This document shows, piece by piece, positions 45,962 to 55,802 of a stretch of 64,000 nucleotides of DNA. The number at the start of each line of letters is the position of its first letter. Positions within the stretch are counted from its first letter, which is position 1. The stretch spans positions 2,604,001 to 2,668,000 of the forward strand of contig CP073750.1 of NCBI GenBank assembly GCA_024398135.1, given 5' to 3'. Under the pieces are notes generated by a model. The model did no database searches. It was given only the letters and a program-made list of their open reading frames with translations, and was not told the DNA's origin. Source of the stretch: a bacterium SCSIO 12643 (GTDB lineage Bacteria > Bacteroidota > Bacteroidia > Flavobacteriales_G > Salibacteraceae). Position numbers and translations under genes: made by a program.

Positions 45962-46768
45962 TTATGATGCATCTTGATTTGTGGATAGTGGTTGAATAGG
46001 AATCGTGATTTTGGCATAGAATCCACCATTTTCATGGTTGCCAAAATGGATTTCTCCTTCAAAAAGATCGACACGACTTTTTAAGCTGGTTAGCCCTAAA
46101 CCCTGATTGAGTATTTTTTTGGGCAACCCTTTTCCATTGTCTGTATATCTACAAAATAATTGTTGCTTATCCTGATAAATGCTGATTTCTATGACGGTAG
46201 CCTGGGCGTGTTTTAGTGTATTGTTTATAAGCTCTGAATAGATTCTGTATAATCCAATTTCTAATAACCAGGGGAGTTTATTTAAGTTTTTAGCAATTGC
46301 AATATGCGTTTGCAATTCACCGGTTTGGTTCACTTTGTTAAGTAAGCTCAATAACGATTTTTCCAAACCCATTTGGGCAAGTTGTAATGGCATTAATTGA
46401 TGACTGATATGGCGCGTAGATGCCATGGTCGTTTCCATTAATTCGCGAATGGGTTTTATATTTTCAGGGGAAATGATGTCTTGATTTTCCAATTGTACTA
46501 ATTGCATTCGGCCGATAGAAAGCGCAGCTCCCAGTTCATCATGTAAATCTCTGGCAATACGTTTCCGTTCTTCCTCCTGAGTTTTTACAATGGTATGCAG
46601 TAGTTCCTTTTGATGCGTTCCCTTTAATGCTTCTTTTGCCAACTGTTGTCGAATAACACCTTTTTGAAATTGTAGGTACATAAGGATGACTCCTAAGGCA
46701 ATAAGCAGTAGAACAATGACCAATGGCAACAGGATCATTAATAAGTCTATTTCTTGGGATATTTCCAT
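45962..46768 (-). CDS. HisKA_3 sensor histidine kinase
   Basis: A 268-residue kinase with one N-terminal TM helix (about 9-32), then the HisKA_3 motif RKRIARDLHDELGAAL (His76) and an ATPase domain (ELINNTLKHAQA; YTDNGKGLP). It has no sensory domain of its own, so it probably senses through a partner membrane protein; the preceding gene encodes one and overlaps by 22 bp. Confidence 0.9.
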   Translation of the reverse strand: MEISQEIDLLMILLPLVIVLLLIALGVILMYLQFQKGVIRQQLAKEALKGTHQKELLHTIVKTQEEERKRIARDLHDELGAALSIGRMQLVQLENQDIISPENIKPIRELMETTMASTRHISHQLMPLQLAQMGLEKSLLSLLNKVNQTGELQTHIAIAKNLNKLPWLLEIGLYRIYSELINNTLKHAQATVIEISIYQDKQQLFCRYTDNGKGLPKKILNQGLGLTSLKSRVDLFEGEIHFGNHENGGFYAKITIPIQPLSTNQDAS

Positions 46769-47394
46769 AGTCCAATAATGATACAGATGTAAAATATGAG
46801 GTAAATCAAAGAATGAAATAACCAGCTGATTTGGAATTCGGTAATACTATATTTAGTAAGTATTTCTGCGAAGAAGAATAACAATAATCCTGAAGTGTGG
46901 TATATAAATAGACCTGAATTCACCCAAATCAAACTAGAAACAAACCCCTTCTTTTCTTCTCTAACCGTTTCATTAAGAAGGAAGATAAAAAGTGATAATG
47001 AGAAAATGATAATCAATAAACTTTCTATAGATAGCGCATAGGTATTGAATGAATCAATGTCCTGCCAAAAAATGGTATTTACAATGCTGAATAAAATAAA
47101 CAGCCATAAGGACAGCAACATTATCGTTTTATTGATAAAGCCTTTGAATACTTCTTTATAGAAGAGCACGAATAGAATGTAACTGATCGGAACATATATA
47201 TGCAAGAAGAACAAATTACTGATACCATATCTTCCCATTATAGAAGAGGGTAATTGGATCACTAGTGAGAACAGGATAAACCAACTGATATACTTAAAGG
47301 CCCCCTTAAACTTTGAGTAATAATAAATCACATAAATTACAGCCAGTATTAATATGAGAAGAGGTAGTGTAAAGGTGATATTTTGTAAATTCAT
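46747..47394 (-). CDS. Multi-pass membrane protein, possible sensor partner
   Basis: A 215-residue protein with about seven hydrophobic segments and short loops (LPLLILILAVIYVIYYYSKF at the start). No family recognised. It overlaps the kinase gene, which lacks a sensor domain, so the two may form one sensing unit. This is inference from position. Confidence 0.6.
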   Translation of the reverse strand: MNLQNITFTLPLLILILAVIYVIYYYSKFKGAFKYISWFILFSLVIQLPSSIMGRYGISNLFFLHIYVPISYILFVLFYKEVFKGFINKTIMLLSLWLFILFSIVNTIFWQDIDSFNTYALSIESLLIIIFSLSLFIFLLNETVREEKKGFVSSLIWVNSGLFIYHTSGLLLFFFAEILTKYSITEFQISWLFHSLIYLIFYICIIIGLWKYPKK

Positions 47395-47408
47395 TACACT
47401 GACATTAG

Positions 47409-48077
47409 TTACTCTATTGGCATTAAAAGATGATTTAATGCACTATTCTGTGCACACATTTTTGGACATGGATAGGTCAGGTCTAAAGCATATTGTTGTT
47501 CATAATAGTAATCTACTAAAGTGGTACAATTCTTTTTTTCGGTAGGTAGAACATATAAATGAGTTTCAATACCTGGGAGTTCCAGTCCATCCAATTCTCT
47601 TACAGCCATATACACATTTATTCCAGTGGCATTGGGGTGGGCGCTTAGAGCTTCATCAATATCGTGTTTGCTGATATAATAGGATTTGTCCTTTGCCGGG
47701 ACAAAAGGAATATTGGAGTAAACACCTTCTCTACGATGATTCGCAATGAGAAATGAGTCAACGAATGCTTTGATATAGGTAGAGTCAGATGGGTTGAATG
47801 ATATTGGATTGTATTCAATTTGATGTTTTTCAAAATCTATATTCACAGATTGTGGTAGGAGATATGTCCAGGTTTGATAGGCCGCGACATGCCTTTTAGC
47901 AGCTGTTGTATCAACCTGACGTGGAGCAAGAAGACAAGGCTCTTCAATTGGTACTTTGGTAGATGTATTATTGTTTTCAGCTTCAATGTCGATTGGAGGG
48001 AAGATAAATGTAATTAATTGGGAGATGATAATACCTATAATAATTAGCCCGATGGATTTCAAATGATTGATTTTCAT
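47409..48077 (-). CDS. Membrane-anchored hypothetical protein
   Basis: A 222-residue protein with one N-terminal TM helix (about 8-29, LKSIGLIIIGIIISQLITFI) and a soluble part that lies outside the cytoplasm. Cys residues are at CLLAPRQ, NCTTL, CPKMCAQ. First gene of the operon with membrane protein, kinase and regulator, spaced 14 bp from the next. It could be the ligand-binding partner. Function unknown. Confidence 0.55.
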   Translation of the reverse strand: MKINHLKSIGLIIIGIIISQLITFIFPPIDIEAENNNTSTKVPIEEPCLLAPRQVDTTAAKRHVAAYQTWTYLLPQSVNIDFEKHQIEYNPISFNPSDSTYIKAFVDSFLIANHRREGVYSNIPFVPAKDKSYYISKHDIDEALSAHPNATGINVYMAVRELDGLELPGIETHLYVLPTEKKNCTTLVDYYYEQQYALDLTYPCPKMCAQNSALNHLLMPIE

Positions 48078-48242
48078 AGTTGTTGTTTTTGTGGTTTAAC
48101 TGAATTTGAAACCAATGTAAGAATACTTTGGTGATAAAGTATTTAATCTACGTAAAAACGGATAATTGAAACTACTTAATTTCATAAAACAGGTATTTAT
48201 ACCCGTTTTTAGATAACGCACATTTTTACATAGACATCAGAA

Positions 48243-48698
48243 TTAAATTTCTAAAGCCATCACAGGTAAAAAACGCCCCGGAATTGATGTAGGAATTTGA
48301 TCTATGGTTTTAAATCCGAAATGAGAATAAAAGGATTCTGCATGTGGGTCCGCATCAAGTTCAATGGATTGATATCCTTGTTGACGCGCATTTTTAATAC
48401 AATGATCTAATAATGTTTTTCCTAGCCCTTTTCCAATATGTGAAGGAAGGATAAACAGGTTGTCCAATTTGATTTGATCAGGAGATGATTCGTAAGTAGA
48501 ATAGTAACCTAAAATCGTATGATCATTTTCAAGTTTAAATACCTGATGTATCTGGATATATTCCTCTGTTATGGTTAAATCATCTGTCCAGGATTTCATT
48601 TGCTCCGGAGTGTAACCCCAATAGCTTTTAGATGCTAAAGTGAGCGTAGTCAGTTGTTGTGCATCTGAAATAGTGGCCGATTTGATTTCCATATCCAT
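48243..48698 (-). CDS. GNAT-family N-acetyltransferase
   Basis: A 151-residue single-domain acetyltransferase. The acetyl-CoA-binding block is LFILPSHIGKGLGKTLLDHC, followed by the usual FYSHFGF near the C-terminus. Substrate (amine of small molecule or protein N-terminus) unknown. It follows the membrane protein gene at 49202 by 3 bp. Confidence 0.9.
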   Translation of the reverse strand: MDMEIKSATISDAQQLTTLTLASKSYWGYTPEQMKSWTDDLTITEEYIQIHQVFKLENDHTILGYYSTYESSPDQIKLDNLFILPSHIGKGLGKTLLDHCIKNARQQGYQSIELDADPHAESFYSHFGFKTIDQIPTSIPGRFLPVMALEI

Positions 48699-48701
48699 GG
48701 A

Positions 48702-49202
48702 TTATTTAATGAGTTCTTTGAGTTGGTTAAAACTGGTTTTAGACAATTTACCCCATTTCATCAAAGAACGATATGGATAATTTTCGACTTCACCCATCGG
48801 GTCAATTTGAGTATATCCAATAGGTGTAGAATTGGAGCTATAAAATACAATGGTTTGTGTATGCTCTGGAGTACCAAATTCGCCCCATTCATAAGCAGAA
48901 GAATCGTTTAAGAGCAAGATAATTTGCATGGTGTTTTGTGAGGTTAATGTTGATTTAGTATAAGGGAAAGTATTGTCAAATACCACTGCATAATGTGCAC
49001 CATTTTTAAGGAAAGAATAACCGTTAATGAGGTCTTGTTCTACTAACTTCTTATAATTCTTGCGATATGAGATTTCTGATTCAGGATACATATCCTGAAA
49101 TGAATTTAGTTTGGGCTTAGAAAGAAATACCCAGAGTCCCCATAATCCAATAAGAACCAAAATGGTTATAGTGATTAATCGTATGAAGGAGACGACTTTC
49201 AT
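48702..49202 (-). CDS. Membrane-anchored hypothetical protein
   Basis: A 166-residue protein with one N-terminal TM helix (about 7-27, IRLITITILVLIGLWGLWVF). The rest is soluble and presumably extracytoplasmic. No motif recognised. Its start overlaps the stop of the HEAT-like gene by one base, and the GNAT gene follows at 3 bp. Confidence 0.55.
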   Translation of the reverse strand: MKVVSFIRLITITILVLIGLWGLWVFLSKPKLNSFQDMYPESEISYRKNYKKLVEQDLINGYSFLKNGAHYAVVFDNTFPYTKSTLTSQNTMQIILLLNDSSAYEWGEFGTPEHTQTIVFYSSNSTPIGYTQIDPMGEVENYPYRSLMKWGKLSKTSFNQLKELIK

Positions 49203-49729
49203 TAAGAATGTAGAAATTTGGCTTGATAGTTTTCCATGACCGCATCAATTATGAATTGATAGTTGTATGCTCTTCCAGCTTTCGTGCGTTGCAATTTAAG
49301 AAGAGTCTCGTAAATACGATCATCCTGAATATCTTTTAATGCCCAGATCGCCTGTCTTTTATCAAACCAATCAAACTTGTGCTTATGAATGATATGCAAC
49401 AGATGAGGAATGGCCTCTTTACGGTTAAATTGAGCAATATGTTCCAACCCGATATGCCTTTTTAAGCTATTTCTGCTTTGAATAAGTTGAAGTAACGTTT
49501 CATAGGTCTCATCATCTTCTCTTTGAGCAAAAGCCCGATCAATCAATTGACGAATATTGGGCTCGATGGACACATCATTGAAATCGATAAATGAAATAAC
49601 ATGCACCAGTGTATGTATGGGCATTTGAGTAGGATAGTTGTTCAGTAGAATACAAGCCGCGCGAATCTTATTCCTTTTGTTTTTGGAATGATCAATAATC
49701 CGAGTCAGTTGATGAATTCTGTCTTTCAA
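49202..49729 (-). CDS. HEAT-repeat-like protein
   Basis: A 175-residue all-helical protein. Repeats such as RNSLKRHIGLEHIAQFNRKE and KRQAIWALKDIQDDRIYETL resemble HEAT or PBS-lyase-type helical pairs, usually scaffolds. No catalytic residues seen. It lies between the serine hydrolase gene (5 bp) and the membrane protein gene, so it is part of a tight minus-strand run from 51177 to 48243. Confidence 0.6.
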   Translation of the reverse strand: MKDRIHQLTRIIDHSKNKRNKIRAACILLNNYPTQMPIHTLVHVISFIDFNDVSIEPNIRQLIDRAFAQREDDETYETLLQLIQSRNSLKRHIGLEHIAQFNRKEAIPHLLHIIHKHKFDWFDKRQAIWALKDIQDDRIYETLLKLQRTKAGRAYNYQFIIDAVMENYQAKFLHS

Positions 49730-49734
49730 ATGGT

Positions 49735-51177
49735 TTATTTAGAAACTGGATGAAATTCTCTATTATAGTTCGATGTTAATGTTTTTTTAGAGGAATCAAA
49801 AGTGAGAATATATTCAAAGTTTAATCCAAGTACCAACCAACTTCCGTCTGATAAAAGAGCCATTTCGTTTTTCATATCTTGTTCTGCGCAGACAAAAATC
49901 GGAATATCATTTTTAACTTGAATTTCAGCCTCAACATTTCCTATTGTGATATATTTTCCTGTAATCTTCTTGACCTCTGATTTTTTGGTTTTAATCACTT
50001 TGGCCCCGGTTGTAGTCACATGGTTTTTATTCGTTTGCATATCAATACCGATTGCTGAAACAATTTCCGGAGTGATGTTTAAAGATTCAACTATGTCATT
50101 CCCATTATAGCCCAAATTGGTTAAAGTAACGACACTAATTTCTTGGGATGGGATTTTTATATAATTCACTCCTGTAATTCCACCATGTTGAATTATGCGC
50201 ATTCCATTGATATCATTGATTTGCCAACCACAACCATAGTCTATGGTACTTCCATTATTGAGAATTCCTTTTGAGAATAGAAGTTGCGTACTTTCTTTAT
50301 TTAAAATAGAATGGTTATTCAATGCTTTGTCCCATAAATACAGGTCGTTAATGTTGGAGAATGCGCCAAAGAATGAAGGGATTTCATAATCCCAATAACG
50401 CATGATGTTAATCCAATCCCCATTTTTAAGAGAATAACCTCTTGCCTGATAATTGATCACCGCTTCTTGTTGTAAGAAGTAAGTGTTGTTCATCTCCAAA
50501 GGTTGAAAAAGCTCTTCGGTTAAGAAGTCATTGTAACTCCCGGTGATGTTGTCAATGATCAAACCTAAAACCAGATAACCTACATCACTGTAGTTATAGT
50601 ATTCTCCAGGTTCAAAGTCTAAGGTATCCGTAATGATCGATTGGATCGAATTTTTTTTAGAGATGGTATTGGTCTGCATCATAAGGTCCAGCTCTTCCGA
50701 AGTCATTTTCTTATAGCCGGAGAATCCGGGACTCATAAACTTATCACGAGGAAACATACCAGGTAATCCGGATGTATGCCATAACAGATGTTTGATTTTA
50801 ATGGCATTCCAATTTTGAGGAGCTTCCGGGAAATGTTTGGAGATTGGATCATCGAGATTTAATCGTCCACGTTGTTGCAGTAGAAGAATGGCTGTTGCAG
50901 TAAATTGTTTGCTAATAGAGGCCAATTCAAAAGAAGTTTGCCCCATAATCGGAGCTTTGTTTTGAATATCTGCCAAACCATACGCACTTACTTTGATTAG
51001 TTCGTCCTTATGGAAAATTCCTATAGTAGCGCCTGGGATTCGATACTTTTTCATACCCGCTTCCATTACAGAGTCAACTTTGGTCGTATCAATAGATGAC
51101 TGTGCGTTTAAAGATAGGTTTAAAGGGGTAGTTAGAAGAATAAGAACAATGAGTCTAAAGAAATTAAATGATCTCAT
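49735..51177 (-). CDS. Exported serine beta-lactamase-like hydrolase
   Basis: A 480-residue class-C/AmpC-like protein with signal peptide (about 1-26). The SxxK motif is Ser87-Ile-Ser-Lys90 (ASISKQFTATA), and the YxN region reads YYNYSDVGYLVLG. These mark a penicillin-binding-type serine hydrolase (peptidase S12). A C-terminal beta domain (about 380-480) follows. The natural substrate (D-peptide, ester or lactam) is not known; a resistance role is not implied by sequence alone. Confidence 0.88.
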   Translation of the reverse strand: MRSFNFFRLIVLILLTTPLNLSLNAQSSIDTTKVDSVMEAGMKKYRIPGATIGIFHKDELIKVSAYGLADIQNKAPIMGQTSFELASISKQFTATAILLLQQRGRLNLDDPISKHFPEAPQNWNAIKIKHLLWHTSGLPGMFPRDKFMSPGFSGYKKMTSEELDLMMQTNTISKKNSIQSIITDTLDFEPGEYYNYSDVGYLVLGLIIDNITGSYNDFLTEELFQPLEMNNTYFLQQEAVINYQARGYSLKNGDWINIMRYWDYEIPSFFGAFSNINDLYLWDKALNNHSILNKESTQLLFSKGILNNGSTIDYGCGWQINDINGMRIIQHGGITGVNYIKIPSQEISVVTLTNLGYNGNDIVESLNITPEIVSAIGIDMQTNKNHVTTTGAKVIKTKKSEVKKITGKYITIGNVEAEIQVKNDIPIFVCAEQDMKNEMALLSDGSWLVLGLNFEYILTFDSSKKTLTSNYNREFHPVSK

Positions 51178-51211
51178 AACGCGGGTAATTGGAAGAAAAA
51201 CGTTCTAAAAT

Positions 51212-51916
51212 TTACATATTAAAATTATGATGGAAGCTAAATTGCAATTGATTTTTACTCCAGGCATCTGTGGTTTGATTCATAATACCAAATTGAACTT
51301 TCATTCCTTTTTTAATCACGTATCCTAATGCACTGTAGAAACGATTTCGATCAAAGAACTCCACACTTTTACCATCACCGATATTGCGTTGTCCGTTAAT
51401 GAAAAGTTCATTGTAAAGTGCCAGATATACCGTTTTTGCATCCATATTGGCTTTATTTAGAGGAACATTTAAAAATAAGTTGTAACGATATCTGGTTCTA
51501 AAATCCTGATCTTCTACAAACCTTTGTTCGTATCTAAATCTATGATTGGTGTAAAATCTTTTTCCAAATTGTTTTGGAAAAAGAGCTTCCTGATAAATTC
51601 GACTTTCTTGAGTGGTAGAATTATCATCTCCAAAAGCACCTGTAGTGATATTACCATAACCTAATGTAAACAAGATATCTGTATTGCTAGGTTTGTAGGT
51701 AACCCCACCACGAATTAAGAGTTGTTCTAAATCTCCTCCCAGATCCCAATTACGATACTGGATATCACCTTGAACGCCCCAATTGCTTTCTTTAAATGAT
51801 CCTTTAAAGAAATACATATACCACGCACCGGTTTGACTCTGATCGAATTGTGCGGTTGCAAATTGAGAAATACTTAATTGGAAGAAAACGAAAGCTAATA
51901 CGAATTTTAGTTTCAT
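51212..51916 (-). CDS. DUF2490 outer-membrane-like protein
   Basis: About 234 residues from the ATG at 51916 (signal peptide MKLKFVLAFVFFQLSISQFA). The mature part is rich in aromatic and Arg residues with alternating pattern (RFYTNHRFRYEQRFV; VYLALYNELFINGQR) and ends in aromatic FHHNFNM, typical of DUF2490, a beta-barrel family of Bacteroidota. Function unknown. Confidence 0.8.
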   Translation of the reverse strand: MKLKFVLAFVFFQLSISQFATAQFDQSQTGAWYMYFFKGSFKESNWGVQGDIQYRNWDLGGDLEQLLIRGGVTYKPSNTDILFTLGYGNITTGAFGDDNSTTQESRIYQEALFPKQFGKRFYTNHRFRYEQRFVEDQDFRTRYRYNLFLNVPLNKANMDAKTVYLALYNELFINGQRNIGDGKSVEFFDRNRFYSALGYVIKKGMKVQFGIMNQTTDAWSKNQLQFSFHHNFNM

Positions 51917-51998
51917 ATAATAATTTGTGTTGTTAAAGAAATTGATGTTCAAATGTATAAAATCGAAATCAGGTTTTAGGGAGGGTTTTACCTCTTCT

Positions 51999-53402
51999 TT
52001 ATAAAGAATCGCTTTTAAAAACCATTAATTTTTCACGGGTCATTTCGTGAATAGAATAAGGTATTCCGCCCATACCAATTCCAGATGAGTCACGCCCGCC
52101 AAATGGCATCCAATCTACTCTAAATGCGGTGTGATCGTTTACCATTACGGCTGTGGCATTGAGTTTTTTCACGGTATCCAATGCGGTGTCAATATTTTGG
52201 GTATACACGGCTGCCTGAAAATGAACGTCCAGACTATTGGCTTGTTGAATAGCTATTTCGCGATCATGATAACTATAAATACAGATCACCGGACCAAAAA
52301 CTTCGAATTGAGAAACTCTGGCATCTTCAGGTGGATTTAATAAAATGGTAGGTTCATAACAGGTATCAGAAATTCGCTTACCACCACATTTTAATATTGC
52401 TCCTGACTCCACAGCTTCGTTGACCCATTCTTCCACACGGTTTACTTCTTTAGGCAGAATTAAAGGGCCTACTTCAGTATCATGATCTAATGGATTACCT
52501 ACCTTGAGTTTTAATGCCATTTGAGTCAATTCTTCAGCTACGTGATCAAAGATTTCTTCATGGACAAATACACGTTGAACGGAAACACAAACCTGACCGG
52601 CATGATAAAAACCACCTTTAACCAATGCGGGAAGCATGTCTTTTAATGAAGCATCTTTTTCAACGATGACTGGTGCTGATCCGCCATGTTCCAAAGCACA
52701 TCTTGTACCCGGATGAATTTTTGAACGTAAATACCACCCTACTTTTGCGGAACCGATGAATGAAAAATAATTGACACGTGGATCCGTAACCAATTGTTCT
52801 GCAATTTCGTTTTCGCATATTACACATTGGCACCAACCTTCTGGTAATCCTGCTTCTTCGAGAATGTTCACAAAAGCTAAACAGGAGAGAGGGGTGGTTA
52901 AAGCTGGTTTGATAATCACTGGACATCCCGCAGCAATAGCGGTAACAGTTTGATGAATAATGAGATTGAGAGGATGATTAAACGCACTAATGGCCGCAAC
53001 GACTCCAATAGGTTCTCTAGTGGTAAAAGCCAGTCTTTTTTCTGAAGCTTCGGTTAAGCCCATTGGAATTTGCTCTCCTTTAATTTGGCTAATATGAGCA
53101 GCCGCAAGTTTAACACCATTGATGGCGCGTAAAACTTCAACCCTGGTATCCGCATGGGGTTTTCCACCTTCTTGAGTAGCTATATGTACGAGTTCATTCA
53201 TTTTAGTTTTCATAAGTTCTGCAACTCTTTCTAAAATGGCTATTCTGCGGTGTGGCGGAATATGTTTTTCCGGGTTTTGAAATAATTGATATGCTGTGGT
53301 CAAAGCATGTTCAATAACATCTTTTCCCACAAGTGGTAATTCTTGAATCAACTTTTGATCGAAAGGTGATAGTACTTTTAAAGTTGTTTGATTTTCTGTC
53401 AT
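51999..53402 (-). CDS. Aldehyde dehydrogenase family protein
   Basis: NAD(P)-dependent oxidoreductase of 467 residues. Catalytic Cys272 (AGQVCVSVQRVF), general-base Glu238 (LEHGGSAP), Asn142 (AFNHPLNLI) and Lys165 (VIIKPALTT) are all present. The absence of neighbours from a pathway leaves the aldehyde open; similarity in pattern is to the broad group of glyceraldehyde-, lactaldehyde- or phosphonoacetaldehyde-type enzymes. It sits alone on the minus strand. Confidence 0.9.
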   Translation of the reverse strand: MTENQTTLKVLSPFDQKLIQELPLVGKDVIEHALTTAYQLFQNPEKHIPPHRRIAILERVAELMKTKMNELVHIATQEGGKPHADTRVEVLRAINGVKLAAAHISQIKGEQIPMGLTEASEKRLAFTTREPIGVVAAISAFNHPLNLIIHQTVTAIAAGCPVIIKPALTTPLSCLAFVNILEEAGLPEGWCQCVICENEIAEQLVTDPRVNYFSFIGSAKVGWYLRSKIHPGTRCALEHGGSAPVIVEKDASLKDMLPALVKGGFYHAGQVCVSVQRVFVHEEIFDHVAEELTQMALKLKVGNPLDHDTEVGPLILPKEVNRVEEWVNEAVESGAILKCGGKRISDTCYEPTILLNPPEDARVSQFEVFGPVICIYSYHDREIAIQQANSLDVHFQAAVYTQNIDTALDTVKKLNATAVMVNDHTAFRVDWMPFGGRDSSGIGMGGIPYSIHEMTREKLMVFKSDSL

Positions 53403-53430
53403 TGTAGTTGCTTTGTCAATTTTGATATGT

Positions 53431-53907
53431 CTATGCCTGGACTACTTTGGTATATCCTGTCCCAATTCGTTTATTTAAATCATTTAAAGATGTGAAAATC
53501 CAAACACCAGTATGCCCGGTTCCTTTTGGGGACATGATAACTTCACTAAATAAAAAGCCGGTTTCTAATTCAATAATGCATTTTTCCCATTCTCTGTTTT
53601 TACTGGAAAAACTGTTGGTATATTGATAAACAGCTGTGATTTGTTTGCCTATAATATTGCTGGCATTTCTATGAATACGTGACTCGGAAGAAGATTTTAC
53701 TGGAAAAATTGATCTTTGATTTGGATTAGGAGATTCATGTAGAATCAGTTTCTCATCTCCATTATAAGGGATGTCAAAAATCTCCCCAGACTCTAAAATC
53801 ACTTCACTAAAACTTTCTTCTAACGAAATACTCCCTTCATAATCGACTGATTTGATTTCAAATCTGATGTCATGAATCTTTTTTCCTACAAGCTCTTTTA
53901 GTTCCAT
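53431..53907 (-). CDS. Hypothetical cytoplasmic protein
   Basis: A 158-residue soluble protein, beta-rich, without signal peptide or TM helix. Segments such as IELETGFLFSEVIMSPKGTG show no recognised family. It is 5 bp behind the membrane protein gene at 53913 and probably cotranscribed. Confidence 0.5.
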   Translation of the reverse strand: MELKELVGKKIHDIRFEIKSVDYEGSISLEESFSEVILESGEIFDIPYNGDEKLILHESPNPNQRSIFPVKSSSESRIHRNASNIIGKQITAVYQYTNSFSSKNREWEKCIIELETGFLFSEVIMSPKGTGHTGVWIFTSLNDLNKRIGTGYTKVVQA

Positions 53908-53912
53908 CTTAC

Positions 53913-54362
53913 TTATTGTTTTTCACCAGTTACCTGATGATTCTCGTATACTTCAACCGCTGTTTTGAGTAGGCTGATAAAACCAATTCCAAGCACAATC
54001 AAACCGAATGAAAGTTCTTCCAATTTCTCATTTGGAGCAGCAAAATATCCGAAAAGGCCAACGCTCAAAGCAAAAAGTGACATCATAGCAATAATAAGAA
54101 TGCTGATTTTCCCCCATTGGGGGTTCTCCCAAATTTTCTTTTCAAAAGCCATAGAAGTTTTATTGGAATCTTGAAGTGTGGAAAAACTAATTCCAATTCC
54201 CAAGAATACGAGCATTTTATTAATGCTTGATAATAAAAATTCAGGAGCGTTTGTGAGATTGTCCAGACCAATAATGTATGGCTGAGTCATATAATAAACC
54301 GCAGCAAAAAGTACAGGGTATTGAAGGTAGCTGATATAGTGAAAAATGAGTTTGAAGTTCAT
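53913..54362 (-). CDS. Small membrane protein, unknown
   Basis: About 149 residues from the ATG at 54362 (MNFKLIFHYISYLQYPVLFA). This start is preferred because a longer frame to 54533 would overlap the VOC gene. About four hydrophobic segments, the last followed by a charged tail. Function unknown. Confidence 0.55.
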   Translation of the reverse strand: MNFKLIFHYISYLQYPVLFAAVYYMTQPYIIGLDNLTNAPEFLLSSINKMLVFLGIGISFSTLQDSNKTSMAFEKKIWENPQWGKISILIIAMMSLFALSVGLFGYFAAPNEKLEELSFGLIVLGIGFISLLKTAVEVYENHQVTGEKQ

Positions 54363-54453
54363 TTCTTCGTGTGAAATTTTGAATGTTGTTAAGAAATACC
54401 AAATGTAACAAGTTGATCTCTGAAGACCATAGAGATTGTAGAGTTTAGTATGC

Positions 54454-54861
54454 CTAGGCGCGATATTCGCTGATTTCAAACAAATGCCCATCAGGATCCT
54501 TGAAAAAACATCTTGTTTCTGCTCCTCTTGCAATTGGAGGCGTGATGAATTGGATGCCTTTGTTTTTCAGGATTTCATATGATTGAATACAATCTTTGAC
54601 ACGAATCGTAAAAGCATGACTTACCAGGTTAGGTTGCACAGGAGGAATAAAGTGAGTGTCGGGTTTATCTTCGGTAGGACCTCCTGAAGTGACCAGCAAT
54701 AACCAGTTGTTTAAGAATTTAAGAACCAAAGAATCGCCTCCATACTCTCTGAAAATTTCGGCACCCAGTTGATCTACATAAAATGTTTTGGATTTGGACA
54801 TATCCGAAACCACAAGTATTGTGGTGAGTGCTGAATCTTCGAAAGGATTTTGTATCGCCAT
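54454..54861 (-). CDS. VOC (glyoxalase/bleomycin-resistance-fold) protein
   Basis: A 135-residue protein with the paired beta-alpha-beta-beta-beta modules of the vicinal-oxygen-chelate fold: ILVVSDMSKSKTFYVDQLGA opens the first, and TRCFFKDPDGHLFEISEY closes the second. A Glu in LFEISEY is a usual metal ligand. Such proteins are glyoxalases, dioxygenases or binding proteins; the role here is not known. Confidence 0.85.
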   Translation of the reverse strand: MAIQNPFEDSALTTILVVSDMSKSKTFYVDQLGAEIFREYGGDSLVLKFLNNWLLLVTSGGPTEDKPDTHFIPPVQPNLVSHAFTIRVKDCIQSYEILKNKGIQFITPPIARGAETRCFFKDPDGHLFEISEYRA

Positions 54862-54872
54862 TGTTTTAGAGA

Positions 54873-55658
54873 TTAATAATATTCATAATCATATCGTTTG
54901 GAGGCTCCGGAAGCCAATGTTTTTATCGCAAATTTTGGATAGCTTTTGGAGTCATATTCATACGAAATGGATTGGCTGTAATCATTCACATTATTTTGAT
55001 CCCAACTTTTTATTTGTGTAGAACTACGGTGACAACAGTTTCCATCTGAATGCGTGTTATATTCCGCGATTTTGTTGTTCTTGGTGACTTCAATTCTATA
55101 AAATAAACTGTTGTCATTTAGAAATTTGCGTTGCGTGTAGCTATCGTTATCATCGGTATATTCTATGGTTTCATAACTCGTAAGCGTATTGTTGTCCCAG
55201 GTATAGTTCTCCATTCGGGTTAATTTCGAACAACTATTTTTCATTCGAAGCTGGTATCCTAAATACGTAATAGAGTCTGGATCGACATTTGGTTTTAATC
55301 TGGTTTTGCCATATAGATCTTTCCTTGAAGTTAAGTTTTGAAGTGTAGGGTATTCTACGGAGTAAGATTCTAATACCGAATGGAGGTAGTTGAACTCTTT
55401 TATAGTATCCTGAATGTATTGGAATACGGATTCACTTTTCAGGTAATTGTTTTGATCGTATGATTGAATCGATGTGATTCTGTTTTGAGGATCATAAGTA
55501 TAGTGTTTTTCATAGGAGTTAGCCGGAAATTGAGCATCTATATGTATTACCTTTTTTAAAAGTTGAACATCAATGACCTGGGGAGGAGTGATGACTTCGT
55601 CTTTCTTTGAACAACCAGGTAAAATGAATATAAACAGGAAGAGATAAAAAGACTTCAT
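54873..55658 (-). CDS. Hypothetical lipoprotein
   Basis: A 261-residue protein with lipobox ILPGC after a short hydrophobic N-terminus. The mature part has repeated tyrosine-rich, YD-like turns (YDPQNRITSIQSYDQNNYLK; YEYDSKSYPKFAIKT) typical of secreted Bacteroidota proteins that follow a DUF4595-like pattern. No enzyme motif. It is 11 bp upstream of the VOC gene. Confidence 0.6.
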   Translation of the reverse strand: MKSFYLFLFIFILPGCSKKDEVITPPQVIDVQLLKKVIHIDAQFPANSYEKHYTYDPQNRITSIQSYDQNNYLKSESVFQYIQDTIKEFNYLHSVLESYSVEYPTLQNLTSRKDLYGKTRLKPNVDPDSITYLGYQLRMKNSCSKLTRMENYTWDNNTLTSYETIEYTDDNDSYTQRKFLNDNSLFYRIEVTKNNKIAEYNTHSDGNCCHRSSTQIKSWDQNNVNDYSQSISYEYDSKSYPKFAIKTLASGASKRYDYEYY

Positions 55659-55802
55659 AACACATGTTTAGCAAAGTAATCCGGTGCTAAAGATATGAAA
55701 ATTATTTCTCAATAGGCTGTAAGCCTTGAGGTTGAAGTGTTGTTTAGATCATGGGTATGACTTGCCTTTATAAGTGGCATTTGAAACAAATGCAAGAGCG
55801 GG

